Positions 1-7,245 of a stretch of DNA of 22,930 nt are shown one piece after another (positions within the stretch are counted from its first letter, which is position 1; the number at the start of each line of letters is the position of its first letter). Both the position numbers and the translations under genes were made by a program. Origin of the DNA: JBNLBT01 sp050303435 (GTDB lineage Bacteria; Pseudomonadota; Gammaproteobacteria; Xanthomonadales; Marinicellaceae); the NCBI GenBank assembly GCA_050303435.1, contig JBNLBT010000050.1, forward strand, positions 1-22,930. Direction: 5' to 3'. The notes below the pieces were generated by a model. That model had not been told where the DNA came from, searched no databases, and worked only from the letters and a program-made list of their open reading frames with translations.

Positions 1-335
1 GTTTGACCGAACCAGCGTTGCAGCCAGGGGCGCAGCGGGCGTGCACCAAGCAGGCGATAGCCTTCGCCGTGCAGGGTCTGGATCATTGGCCGGGAGGCGT
101 CTTCATCCAATAGGCCGCGCAAGCGTTCGATGCATTTGTACAGGGTGGTTTCCGAGATCACTCGGCCGGGCCACACCGCGCTGCGAATGCAGGCTTTGTC
201 AACCATGCGGCCTTCTGACTGCAGCAACAACTGCAACAGACGAAACGGTTTTGGGGGCAATGTGCGTGTGGTGTGGCGGCACTGCAAAGTGCGGGCCTGG
301 GTGTCAAATATCCATTGATTGAGTTGGTATTTCAT
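1..335 (-). CDS. Winged-helix (OmpR/PhoB-type) transcriptional regulator, N-terminal part
   Basis: This minus-strand gene starts at the ATG at 335-333 and runs off the left edge, so only the first 111 residues are visible. It is preceded by a good ribosome binding site (GAGGA, about 7 nt upstream). Residues 5-96 read as a complete winged-helix DNA-binding domain: an N-terminal beta hairpin, a PKPFRLLQLLLQ helix, a recognition helix around ETTLYKCIERLRGLLDED (62-79), and the wing IQTLHGEGYRLL. No receiver domain precedes it, so the DNA-binding domain is N-terminal, as in CadC/ToxR-like one-component regulators, which usually continue with a membrane segment and a sensor or TPR domain. The basic stretch RPLRPWLQRWF that follows fits a linker. 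The continuation lies outside the window. The phased repeats at 432-475 are a plausible site for self-regulation (inference). Confidence 0.85.
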   Translation of the reverse strand, partial: MKYQLNQWIFDTQARTLQCRHTTRTLPPKPFRLLQLLLQSEGRMVDKACIRSAVWPGRVISETTLYKCIERLRGLLDEDASRPMIQTLHGEGYRLLGARPLRPWLQRWFGQ

Positions 336-603
336 GGTGATTTCCTCTTCTTTGCTTGGTTCCCTTAACCCACCGCCGGTGGCGGTCGGTGTCCTCAGTG
401 ATTGCACTGTATCCCGGGGCGCGGTCTGTTGTCCTGAAAAACTCCTGAAAAAACATTGAAATTTGATTGAATTCAGTCGCTTACAGCGGTACGGGATGGG
501 TTTTTCGGGTCTTTTTATGACCGCCGTCACATTTTCATTGCGCCATTTCCCGGGCCTTGGCTGACGGCCAGGCGATGCCGGTGCGTGGCGTGTTAAGATT
601 GAC
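336..603. other. Divergent intergenic region with candidate operator
   Basis: This 268-bp region lies between the divergently transcribed winged-helix regulator and the small membrane protein gene. It contains a short hairpin at 372-386 (ACCGCC / GGCGGT around GGT) in the leader of the minus gene, and the phased 11-bp repeats at 432-475. I found no convincing sigma-70 promoter on either strand and no open frame with gene-like features. Confidence 0.5.
432..475. promoter_or_regulatory. Four phased 11-bp direct repeats, candidate winged-helix regulator operator
   Basis: Four consecutive 11-bp units carry the core TGAA at 435, 446, 457 and 468, exactly 11 bp apart. The first two units are near-identical (TCCTGAAAAAC and TCCTGAAAAAA); the next two (CATTGAAATTT and GATTGAATTCA) are degenerate. 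OmpR/PhoB-type winged-helix proteins are known to bind direct half-sites spaced about 11 bp, head to tail. The array lies about 100 bp upstream of a gene for such a protein, which suggests autoregulation (inference). Confidence 0.5.
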
Positions 604-1059
604 ATGTCACAGATTCACGCGGTGAAGATGAAATACAGTCAAGAAGAATTGCAGCAGGCCTGGCAGGAACTGCGCAGCAAACAATCAATGCTCAGCGGCA
701 CAATGGCGGCGCTGATCATGTGTCTGCCGTGTCTGTTAATGTATGCTTTTTTGTCCACAATCATGCAACTTGCGCTGCTGTGGCTGCTGCTGTTGCCGCC
801 GCTGCTTGTGGGCTTGGCGGCGCGTTATGCCGGCCGTTTGTTCAGTCTGTCTGCGCGTCTGCCCACAGCGGTGATCGCCGGCGCGCTGCACTGCAGCGCT
901 GTGTGGCTTTTTTTCGGTTGGGGTCTTCTGATAGTGCTTTTGGCGCCGGTGGCTGCGGGTGCGGCACTGGCGGTGAGTAAAATCAGACTCAACCGGTTAC
1001 AGCAACACGCGGTGATTCGTGCTGAAATGGGGGCATTTGAACAAAGCAAAGCGGAGTGA
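604..1059 (+). CDS. Small polytopic inner-membrane protein, function unknown
   Basis: The product is 151 residues. A charged cytoplasmic-looking N-terminus (about 1-30, with KYSQEELQQAWQELRSK) is followed by four hydrophobic segments, roughly 33-54, 56-75, 86-104 and 106-124, and a basic then acidic C-terminal tail. No catalytic motif is visible and I do not recognise the family. The start is uncertain: the ATG at 604 and an in-frame ATG at 628 (residue 9) both lack a strong ribosome binding site. It is divergent from the winged-helix gene and could be regulated by the repeats at 432-475. The 148 bp between its stop and the small-protein array have no strong terminator. Confidence 0.7.
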   Translation: MSQIHAVKMKYSQEELQQAWQELRSKQSMLSGTMAALIMCLPCLLMYAFLSTIMQLALLWLLLLPPLLVGLAARYAGRLFSLSARLPTAVIAGALHCSAVWLFFGWGLLIVLLAPVAAGAALAVSKIRLNRLQQHAVIRAEMGAFEQSKAE

Positions 1060-1130
1060 ATGGGTCGATTCTCTGGTCACACTGTTGATTTTTTTAGAAG
1101 CGAGGCAAAAAATTTTCAAAATGAGGCCAA

Positions 1131-1161
1131 TTGCTGTACTTTTACTGTCCATTTGTTATAA
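1131..1161 (+). promoter_or_regulatory. Weak candidate promoter for the small-protein array
   Basis: TTGCTG (1131-1136) and TTATAA (1156-1161) lie in an AT-rich stretch upstream of the first array gene. The 19-bp spacing is longer than ideal, so this is only the best match I can see and not a firm call. Confidence 0.25.
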
Positions 1162-1207
1162 GGTTGCGCTGTCACTATCAACTACGAAAGAGAAGGTATA
1201 AGAAGCA

Positions 1208-1480
1208 ATGAACAAGAACAGAATGATGGTTTGTGTGGGTGTGGTGTGTTCCATCTTGTTGGGGTTGCAATCCCCCGAAGTCGAAGCACTGAACGATGGG
1301 CCACCTTTGAGTGTGTATTATTGCTATCACGTGGCTTATGGGTCACAGGATCCCTTCTTTTATGCCATGGTTGGGCCCACGCAGCCCTGCCCGGATCCAC
1401 CACCGCTGCCTGGCTACACCAGACACACGGAGCCCGAGCACGATTGCCAAGTGGTGCGTGAAGGCGGCAACAGCGTCTAA
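1208..1480 (+). CDS. Small secreted tri-cysteine protein, array member 1
   Basis: The product is 90 residues. Residues 1-27 form a signal peptide: a basic start (MNKNR), a hydrophobic core, and a VEA-type cleavage site. The mature part opens with LNDGPPL, then VYYCYHV, YAMVGP, a CPDPPP block, and ends with PEHDCQVVREGGN. Three mature cysteines (YYC, CPD, HDC) match those of four downstream paralogues. A short insert (PLPGYTRHT) lies between the second and third cysteine, in the same place as the insert of member 5. The start ATG at 1208 follows a purine-rich AAGAAGC stretch. The family is not one I recognise. An odd number of cysteines leaves one free for an intermolecular disulfide or ligand (inference). 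Confidence 0.8.
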   Translation: MNKNRMMVCVGVVCSILLGLQSPEVEALNDGPPLSVYYCYHVAYGSQDPFFYAMVGPTQPCPDPPPLPGYTRHTEPEHDCQVVREGGNSV

Positions 1481-1524
1481 ATTCCAGTTTTAATCCCGGC
1501 CTGCGCATTGATCCGATGATTGAG

Positions 1525-1546
1525 CGGCGTGTGCCCGCACACGCTG
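1525..1546. other. Hairpin between array members 1 and 2
   Basis: GCGTGTG (1527-1533) and CACACGC (1538-1544) form a perfect 7-bp stem around a CCCG loop, extendable by a G-U and a C-G pair at its base. No T-run follows, so it could be an mRNA processing or stabilising structure rather than a terminator. Confidence 0.4.
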
Positions 1547-1607
1547 TGCTTGCGATAATGCGTTGTGGTGTGAATGATTATAACTCACTAACACGAGAGT
1601 AAAAGGC

Positions 1608-1883
1608 ATGAGAAATACATTGAGAATGTTGCTGCTTTCCTGCACTGGTCTGGCGTTGTTGCTAGGCGCTGCCATGCCTCAGGCGCAGGCATCAGGTGAT
1701 GGGCCGCCGCTGAGGATTTATTACTGTTTTCATGTGATTGACGGGCAGTCAGAACCGTTGCCGTATGCATCGGTGGGGCCGACAGAACTCTGTCCGCCGG
1801 TGCCCGAATCCGCACAGGGACACAACAAAACCACACCGACCGAGCACGACTGCTGGGTGGACCGCAATGGCGGAGAAGTCTGA
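1608..1883 (+). CDS. Small secreted tri-cysteine protein, array member 2
   Basis: The product is 91 residues. The signal peptide (about 1-28, ending MPQAQA) is followed by SGDGPPLRIYYCFHV, PYASVGP, CPPVPESAQ and the end block TEHDCWVDRNGGEV. It follows the family pattern of three cysteines with no others in the mature part, and it carries the NKTTPTEHD linker that member 4 also has as NKNTPTEHD. The start ATG at 1608 lies behind a GAGAG purine stretch. The 127 bp to member 1 contain a hairpin at 1525-1546 and no T-run terminator, so co-transcription is possible. Function unknown. Confidence 0.8.
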   Translation: MRNTLRMLLLSCTGLALLLGAAMPQAQASGDGPPLRIYYCFHVIDGQSEPLPYASVGPTELCPPVPESAQGHNKTTPTEHDCWVDRNGGEV

Positions 1884-1909
1884 GTAGAACCCTGCACCGG
1901 TGAGCGCAG

Positions 1910-1935
1910 CGGTTTGACGCCGCGCACTCAAACCG
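1910..1935. other. Stem-loop between array members 2 and 3
   Basis: CGGTTTGA (1910-1917) and TCAAACCG (1928-1935) are perfect 8-bp inverted arms around a 10-nt loop. No T-run follows directly. It may attenuate transcription or protect the upstream message. Confidence 0.4.
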
Positions 1936-1970
1936 GTCAATTCAAATCATTTTTGATAGGAGATGAAAAC

Positions 1971-2240
1971 ATGTTAAGAAAAATTCAATTGATGCTGGGC
2001 GTTTGTCTGGGACTGACCCTGCTGCAAGGGGCGCACACACCGCCAGCACAGGCTTTTGGCGAAGGTTCACCCTTTACTGTGCATCATTGCTTTCACGTGA
2101 TATCCGGGGTGCCCGAATCGACGTTCTACGCCATTGTGTGGGGCGACGATCCGTGCCCGCCAGTGCCCGACAGCGCTGAAGGCCACAAAACGCCGACTGA
2201 GCACGACTGTTATGTGGACCGCAACGGCGGAGAAGTCTAA
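1971..2240 (+). CDS. Small secreted tri-cysteine protein, array member 3
   Basis: The product is 89 residues from the ATG at 1971, chosen because of an AGGAGATG ribosome binding site just upstream and because the signal peptide then starts properly (MLRKIQLMLGVCLGLTLLQG). An upstream in-frame ATG at 1914 would add an unrelated N-terminal piece. This is the most divergent member: the YYC block reads VHHCFHV, the central block reads YAIVWGDDPCPPVP, and the end is TEHDCYVDRNGGEV. Its first 34 nt, including the ribosome binding site, are nearly identical to those of member 5. One extra cysteine lies inside the signal peptide. Function unknown. Confidence 0.78.
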   Translation: MLRKIQLMLGVCLGLTLLQGAHTPPAQAFGEGSPFTVHHCFHVISGVPESTFYAIVWGDDPCPPVPDSAEGHKTPTEHDCYVDRNGGEV

Positions 2241-2294
2241 ATTGATTCAGTGATTTGGGCGTCTGTATTTTGTTAAATAACAATGGAGATTTGT

Positions 2295-2570
2295 ATGCAC
2301 ATTAAATTGAAATTTCTGCTCAGTGCTGGTCTTGGTTTATCCCTGCTTCAAGCCACGTATGTGCCACAAGCCACGGCTTTGAACGATGAACCTCCCTTGA
2401 TGGTGTACTACTGCTACCATGTGGTTGATGGGGTGCCTGAATTTGGACCCTATGCCATGGTCGGGCCCCTGCAGATGTGTCCGCCGGTGCCAGATTCGGC
2501 ACAGTTCCACAATAAAAACACACCGACTGAACACGACTGTCAAGTGGACAGAAGTGGCAATGAAATTTGA
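2295..2570 (+). CDS. Small secreted tri-cysteine protein, array member 4
   Basis: The product is 91 residues from the ATG at 2295, chosen because GGAG (2285-2288) lies 6 nt upstream; the ATG at 2283 overlaps that site and is less likely. The signal peptide (MHIKLKFLLSAG to PQATA) is followed by LNDEPPLMVYYCYHV, PYAMVGP, CPPVPDSAQ and TEHDCQVDRSGNEI. The usual DGPP is DEPP here. Only 54 bp separate it from member 3, supporting a shared transcript. Function unknown. Confidence 0.78.
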   Translation: MHIKLKFLLSAGLGLSLLQATYVPQATALNDEPPLMVYYCYHVVDGVPEFGPYAMVGPLQMCPPVPDSAQFHNKNTPTEHDCQVDRSGNEI

Positions 2571-2658
2571 TCGTCGCAATTGATGCGGTTGAGGCAAGTC
2601 GAAACTTGACCCGGATGGTTGTTCTGATGGGCTCATTATTTTTAAAGGAGATGAAATC

Positions 2659-2952
2659 ATGTTAAGAAAAATTCAATTGTCGTTGGGTGTTGGCCTGGGG
2701 CTGATCCTGTTGCAAACCGCGTACGTGCCGCAAGCGCAGGCGTTTGGCGATGGTCCGCCATTGAGAATATACTATTGCTATCATGTGGTGGACGGTGTCC
2801 AGGAACTCGGGCCCTATGCCATGATAGGACCCAACCAAACGTGCCCGCCACCACCGCCTGTGTACGCCGACCCCAATCCTTTGCCGGGCAGCGAAGGCGA
2901 CACTGAAACAGAGCACGACTGTCAGGTGGTCATCCTGGGTGGCGAAGTCTGA
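2659..2952 (+). CDS. Small secreted tri-cysteine protein, array member 5
   Basis: The product is 97 residues, the longest member. The ribosome binding site AGGAGATGA lies directly upstream. The signal peptide (MLRKIQLSLGVG to PQAQA) is followed by FGDGPPLRIYYCYHV, YAMIGP, and an extended proline-rich block CPPPPPVYADPNPLPG before TEHDCQVVILGGEV. The proline-rich insert between cysteines two and three parallels the insert of member 1. Its 5' end is almost the same as that of member 3 over 34 nt, suggesting recent duplication or gene conversion. A perfect 12-bp inverted repeat follows the stop. Function unknown. Confidence 0.8.
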   Translation: MLRKIQLSLGVGLGLILLQTAYVPQAQAFGDGPPLRIYYCYHVVDGVQELGPYAMIGPNQTCPPPPPVYADPNPLPGSEGDTETEHDCQVVILGGEV

Positions 2953-2972
2953 ATCGCTTGATTCAAAAGTTG

Positions 2973-3010
2973 CGTCTGAAATCCACCGTTTGCGCGGCGG
3001 ATTTCAGACG
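2973..3010. terminator. Perfect 12-bp inverted repeat after the small-protein array
   Basis: CGTCTGAAATCC (2973-2984) and GGATTTCAGACG (2999-3010) are exact inverted copies, with a further CCG/CGG pairing possible inside. It lies 20 bp after the stop of array member 5 and just before the hybrid sensor gene. No T-run follows, so it may be a terminator or attenuator, or an operator acting as DNA. Confidence 0.5.
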
Positions 3011-3029
3011 TTGACGGTTGCAGGCCCAG

Positions 3030-6000
3030 ATGGTCACTGAGCCTGTGGCCTTGTGCGTGTCGCTGCAGTGCGGCGTGCAGATTGGCACGGCGTCTGTGCA
3101 CCGCACAGTGCACCGGTCGGCCACCGCTCACACGTCTGCACGGTGTGTCCGGTATGGCAGGACCTCTGCATGGCTTTCACTGCTGTGGCTGGCTCTGTTG
3201 GGGAGTTTTGCAGTGCAGGCCAAACCGTTGGTGTTCAATGCAGTTCATGACCTGGAAAAGCTCAACGGTCAACGCATCAGCGATGTGGTGCAGGACGCTG
3301 AAGGATTCATTTGGATGTCCACCCAGGAGGGGGTTTTCCGTTTTGACGGGCATGAATTTGTGCCGCTGCAGGAACTGGTGTCGGTGACCGGATCGCAGCG
3401 CCTGGTCAATGTGACAGGCATGCATCAATCCGCAGACGGGCGGCTGCACATGTTCACGCGTGAAAACGGCGTGTTTGTCTACGACCGCAGCACCGTTTCA
3501 CCGGCATTGAGTCAAATCTCAATTCTGAATGACACGCGCACGCGCGTGGTGGAGATGATCGAGAACGCCGACCGCACCGTTTTGGTGACCAACCGTCACG
3601 TCATAGTGTTGCGCGAGGAGGCCGTCAGGCAATACGCCATACCCCTGTTTGACTCCACGGAAGGCTTGCTGGTCAAGAACGCGGTTTGGACCGGGGCGGA
3701 TCGACTGTTGATTGTCACCAAACAGTTTTTGATTGAATTTGATCCGCGCCTGGAACAGTTCAGCCGGGTGCATTTCAGTGGCACAGAGGCACAGCCTTTT
3801 CTGCGTGAAGTGTATTTGGACCCCGAACAGCGGTTGTGGCTGGCCACCGACCGGGGCGTGTATCTGCAAGAAGAGGTCGGGGCGCCGTGGCAACAGTTCC
3901 TGCCTGAACGCATCAATGTGATCATTAAGACGGTGCGCTTCTCCAATGGGCGACTGTGGCTGGGCACAGCCTCGCATGGCCTGTACGAATATGATTTCGC
4001 TGCGGATCGGCTGTCCATTCACAGCGCCGGTGCGCAAGCCAGTGATTTAAAATACAAAGGCCTGCATCGACTGTTTGTGGACCGCGATGGGCAATTGTGG
4101 GTCATGGCGTTTGACGGGTCCATGCAAATCACACAGCCGCAATACAGGTCAATGCGTGAGGACTTGTCGTGCGCCAGTTCAAATTTAATCACGGCCATAA
4201 CCAGTCATCGGGGCGATGTGCTGGTGCTGACCAATCAGGGGCTGGTTCGCCTGCGTTACGGTGCCAATGAATGCGAATTCTACTCAACCACCGAGCAGCT
4301 GCAGGTCTATCCGATTGGTTTGTTTGTGGATGCCCGGCAACGCGTGCTGATGATCGGTGTCGATGGCATCTATACGTGGAACGCGGACAGCGGGGCATTC
4401 TCGACAACACCACTGGTCAAAACCCGGGCCAGCGTCTACGTGGTCAAGCAATTGTCGCCCAATGTCTTGTTGCTCGGTGGCATTGACAGGCTGCAGCGCC
4501 TGGACATGCGCAGCGGCGCCCTGGAGCCGGTGAACACTGAAGAACCCTTCATTGACACCAATTTTTATGCACAGGCCACCCTGGGCAGGCGCATGTATCT
4601 GGCCACCAATAAAGGTTTAATGGCGTATCATCTGGACCAACACACGCTGGTCAGTGAAGATTGGGTGAACAACCGTTTGCTTTCAAGAGAATTGAAGAAT
4701 CTGATCGAGCACAACGGCCGTTTGTATTTCAGTGTGCAGAACGATGGCTTGTACGTGTTGAGTCCCGAATCCCGGCAACTGGAGAAAATGGACAGCCATG
4801 GTTTGAAAACCCACAACGTGATGAATATGGTGGTGGATGCCAACGGTGTGATGTGGATGACCAACAACACCGACTTGCTGGCGGTGAATCTGCACAACGG
4901 TGAATTCAGACAATTCAGTCAGCAACACGGGGTGCCACCGCATCCGGCCTACCTGAACACAGCCCACCTCAGTGCAAGCGGCGATGTCTACATGGGCACC
5001 AGCGATGGCCTGTACCGCGTGGAACCGAACCTGTTTCAACGCACGACGCCACTGCATCCACCGCGGCTGACGCAACTGCGGCGCTTCAATGAAGTCGTGC
5101 GTGCCGGCGAATCCCGCAACGGATTCGCCCTGGCCGATTCGATTGCACGCATCAACAACCTGCAGTTGTCTCATCGGGACTATGTCATCGGCTTTGATTT
5201 TTCCGCCTTGGACTTTCTGCAAGCCGATGACGTCGAATACCGACACCGCCTGAACGGTTTTGACCCGGACTGGATTTTGAGTGGTGCGGACCACCGCCGC
5301 ATCAGCTACTCGAATCTGCCCAGTGGGGATTACACCCTGCAAATCCAGGCCCGCGCGCCCGGCGGCGCGTTCAATGCCACCACAGAGTCTTCGCTCAGAA
5401 TTGAGGTGTTGCCGGCGCCGTGGCTGACCTGGTGGGCCAAAACGGGCTACGTGCTTGGCGCGTTTCTGCTGGTCTCGTTGTACATTCGGCACAAAACCCT
5501 GGCGAGTCGCCGACTGGCCGAGCTGTTGCGCAGTGAAGTGGATGAGAAAACCCGGGAGCTGCAGGTGCAAAAACAAACCGTGGAACGCCTGCTGGACAAG
5601 AAAAACGAGTTGTTTGCCCACGTTTCGCATGAATTTAAAACCCCGCTGACCTTAATCCTGGGGCCGTTGACTGAGCTGATTGAGCGCGGTGCAGCGGCGC
5701 AGGATGTGTCGCAGCTGCGTCTGGTGCATCGCAACGCCGGCCGGTTGTTGTCTCTGGTTGAGCAGCTGTTGCAGCTGGCGCGTTTGTCCGACCCGCAGCG
5801 GGTGATGCGCCGGGTGCAGGCCAGCGCCAGCCAGGTGGCTTCGGTGGTGGCATCCTTTCAGCACATGGCGCAGAACAAAGGCGTGCACTTGAGCTTGAGT
5901 GAAAATCAGGAAGGCATGATCGATGTCACCGATCAATGCATCGATGCGGTGTTGGGCAACCTGGTGTCCAATGCCATCAAATACACCCCGAGCGGTGGCC

Positions 6001-7166
6001 ATGTGGAGGTGGCATCGCAGCGTGTGGACGGTCGCCTGCAGCTGCGGGTCAGCGACACCGGCAGCGGTTTGACCCCCGAGCAACAGCAGCAGATTTTCGA
6101 GCGATTTCATCGTTTGCAGGTGCATCAGGACATTGAAGGCGTGGGCATTGGGTTGTCGGTGGTGGAAGAAATGGTGCGGGTCAACCGGGGAGAATTGCTG
6201 GTGTTCAGTGAACCCGGCACTGGCAGTGAGTTCACCGTCAGTTTTGCGTTGTGCTCGGAGGAAGAGCGCCGCGGTGAAACCCAGCATCGACCCGGCACGC
6301 TGGTGCAACAGTTGAGTCAGCCTGAATTGACATTGGCGGCCACGGACGCCTTGCCGGCGCCCGAGACCGGTGAGGACGAACAGGGAGAAGACGGCAATTT
6401 GGTGCTGGTGATTGAGGACAATCTGGAAATGCGCCGATTTGTGCAGGGCGTGATTCAAACGCAACACCGATGCATCACCGCGGCCAACGGTTCCGATGGC
6501 CTCAAGGTCGCGGTTCAGCACATACCGGATCTGATCGTGTGCGATGTGATGATGCCGGGGATGGATGGATTCGCCGTCAGTCGCGCAATTCGCAGCGACG
6601 ACCGCACCTGCCACATTCCATTGATTCTGTTGACCGCGTTGGGGGACAAGACATCGCGCATCAAAGGTTGGCGGGAAAACGTCGATGCCTACATGACCAA
6701 ACCGTTTGACCGCGAAGAACTGTTGGTGCAAATTGACAACATGCTGGCCATTCGGGACTTGTTGAAACAACGCGCCGGTGAGGTGCTGGATCATCCGACG
6801 GCGAATCAGGCGTCCCATGCCCTGTGTGAGCGCGATCAACAATTCATCGATCGTTTGATGCAGTTTTTTGCAGCGCATCACGGCGATTGCCTGTTGAAAA
6901 AAACACACATTGCCCAGGGCATGGCGGTGTCCGAACGACAATTGCAACGCAAACTGAAGGCATTGATCGACAAAAACCCCATGGACATGTTGCGTGAATA
7001 CCGCTTGCAGAATGCCGCCGAATTGTTGCGCGGGGGGCATCGGGTCAGCGAAGTGTCGGATCGCTGCGGATTCAATTCCCTGTCGTATTTTTCCCAATGC
7101 TTCAAGGCCCGTTTCGGGGTGTCGCCAAAAAGCTGGCAACAAGACGTGCTGGGACACGACGGCTGA
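3030..7166 (+). CDS. Hybrid two-component sensor-regulator (propeller, kinase, receiver, AraC)
   Basis: From the ATG at 3030 the product has 1,378 residues. In order: a hydrophobic signal segment (about 46-64, WLSLLWLALLGSFAVQA); periplasmic reg_prop propeller repeats to about 700 (for example GFIWMSTQEGVFRFDG); a Y_Y_Y domain (about 715-786); one membrane segment (about 802-822); HisKA with phospho-acceptor His867 in HVSHEFKTPL; a HATPase domain with NLVSNAIKYTP and GVGIGLSVVEEM boxes; a receiver (Glu1129/Asp1130, phospho-acceptor Asp1172 in CDVMMPGMDG, Lys1224); and a C-terminal AraC-type DNA-binding domain. All key residues are present. This is the hybrid two-component architecture known from Bacteroidetes carbohydrate regulation, here in a proteobacterial-looking setting. 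The start is uncertain: about 45 residues precede the signal segment, no good ribosome binding site is seen, and a later GTG (3096 or 3108) is possible. The ligand is unknown. Confidence 0.93.
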   Translation: MVTEPVALCVSLQCGVQIGTASVHRTVHRSATAHTSARCVRYGRTSAWLSLLWLALLGSFAVQAKPLVFNAVHDLEKLNGQRISDVVQDAEGFIWMSTQEGVFRFDGHEFVPLQELVSVTGSQRLVNVTGMHQSADGRLHMFTRENGVFVYDRSTVSPALSQISILNDTRTRVVEMIENADRTVLVTNRHVIVLREEAVRQYAIPLFDSTEGLLVKNAVWTGADRLLIVTKQFLIEFDPRLEQFSRVHFSGTEAQPFLREVYLDPEQRLWLATDRGVYLQEEVGAPWQQFLPERINVIIKTVRFSNGRLWLGTASHGLYEYDFAADRLSIHSAGAQASDLKYKGLHRLFVDRDGQLWVMAFDGSMQITQPQYRSMREDLSCASSNLITAITSHRGDVLVLTNQGLVRLRYGANECEFYSTTEQLQVYPIGLFVDARQRVLMIGVDGIYTWNADSGAFSTTPLVKTRASVYVVKQLSPNVLLLGGIDRLQRLDMRSGALEPVNTEEPFIDTNFYAQATLGRRMYLATNKGLMAYHLDQHTLVSEDWVNNRLLSRELKNLIEHNGRLYFSVQNDGLYVLSPESRQLEKMDSHGLKTHNVMNMVVDANGVMWMTNNTDLLAVNLHNGEFRQFSQQHGVPPHPAYLNTAHLSASGDVYMGTSDGLYRVEPNLFQRTTPLHPPRLTQLRRFNEVVRAGESRNGFALADSIARINNLQLSHRDYVIGFDFSALDFLQADDVEYRHRLNGFDPDWILSGADHRRISYSNLPSGDYTLQIQARAPGGAFNATTESSLRIEVLPAPWLTWWAKTGYVLGAFLLVSLYIRHKTLASRRLAELLRSEVDEKTRELQVQKQTVERLLDKKNELFAHVSHEFKTPLTLILGPLTELIERGAAAQDVSQLRLVHRNAGRLLSLVEQLLQLARLSDPQRVMRRVQASASQVASVVASFQHMAQNKGVHLSLSENQEGMIDVTDQCIDAVLGNLVSNAIKYTPSGGHVEVASQRVDGRLQLRVSDTGSGLTPEQQQQIFERFHRLQVHQDIEGVGIGLSVVEEMVRVNRGELLVFSEPGTGSEFTVSFALCSEEERRGETQHRPGTLVQQLSQPELTLAATDALPAPETGEDEQGEDGNLVLVIEDNLEMRRFVQGVIQTQHRCITAANGSDGLKVAVQHIPDLIVCDVMMPGMDGFAVSRAIRSDDRTCHIPLILLTALGDKTSRIKGWRENVDAYMTKPFDREELLVQIDNMLAIRDLLKQRAGEVLDHPTANQASHALCERDQQFIDRLMQFFAAHHGDCLLKKTHIAQGMAVSERQLQRKLKALIDKNPMDMLREYRLQNAAELLRGGHRVSEVSDRCGFNSLSYFSQCFKARFGVSPKSWQQDVLGHDG

Positions 7167-7190
7167 CTTTGCAGTGGGCCCGATGCGGCG

Positions 7191-7220
7191 CTGAAGCCTC
7201 GCGCCGGGGTGTGGTAGAAT
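7191..7220 (+). promoter_or_regulatory. Candidate extended -10 promoter
   Basis: TGGTAGAAT at 7212-7220 is an extended -10 element (TGN plus TAGAAT). A poor -35 (CTGAAG, 7191-7196) lies 18 bp upstream. The distance to the ATG at 7246 is 25 bp, so it would drive the membrane protein gene separately from the sensor gene. Confidence 0.45.
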
Positions 7221-7245
7221 CCGGGGTTTTATCGCTGCGATTGGC

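Noticed and set aside
1208..2952. The small-protein array as a RiPP precursor cluster
   Set aside because: The products have classical signal peptides and larger mature parts, and no radical SAM, lanthipeptide synthetase, YcaO or peptidase-transporter gene is in the window. It remains possible only if such genes lie outside.
1208..2952. The small-protein array as lipoproteins
   Set aside because: No lipobox (L-[AS]-[GA]-C) precedes the cleavage sites. The first mature cysteine lies about ten or more residues into the mature part.
4683..5630. Second long minus-strand open frame opposite the sensor gene
   Set aside because: Same reason: it mirrors the propeller and Y_Y_Y coding region, has His/Gln/Val-rich composition and no ribosome binding site.
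3018..7166. The sensor gene as part of a Bacteroidetes-type polysaccharide utilisation locus
   Set aside because: No SusC/SusD-like pair, sulfatase or recognisable glycoside hydrolase is present, and promoters, ribosome binding sites and neighbours look proteobacterial.
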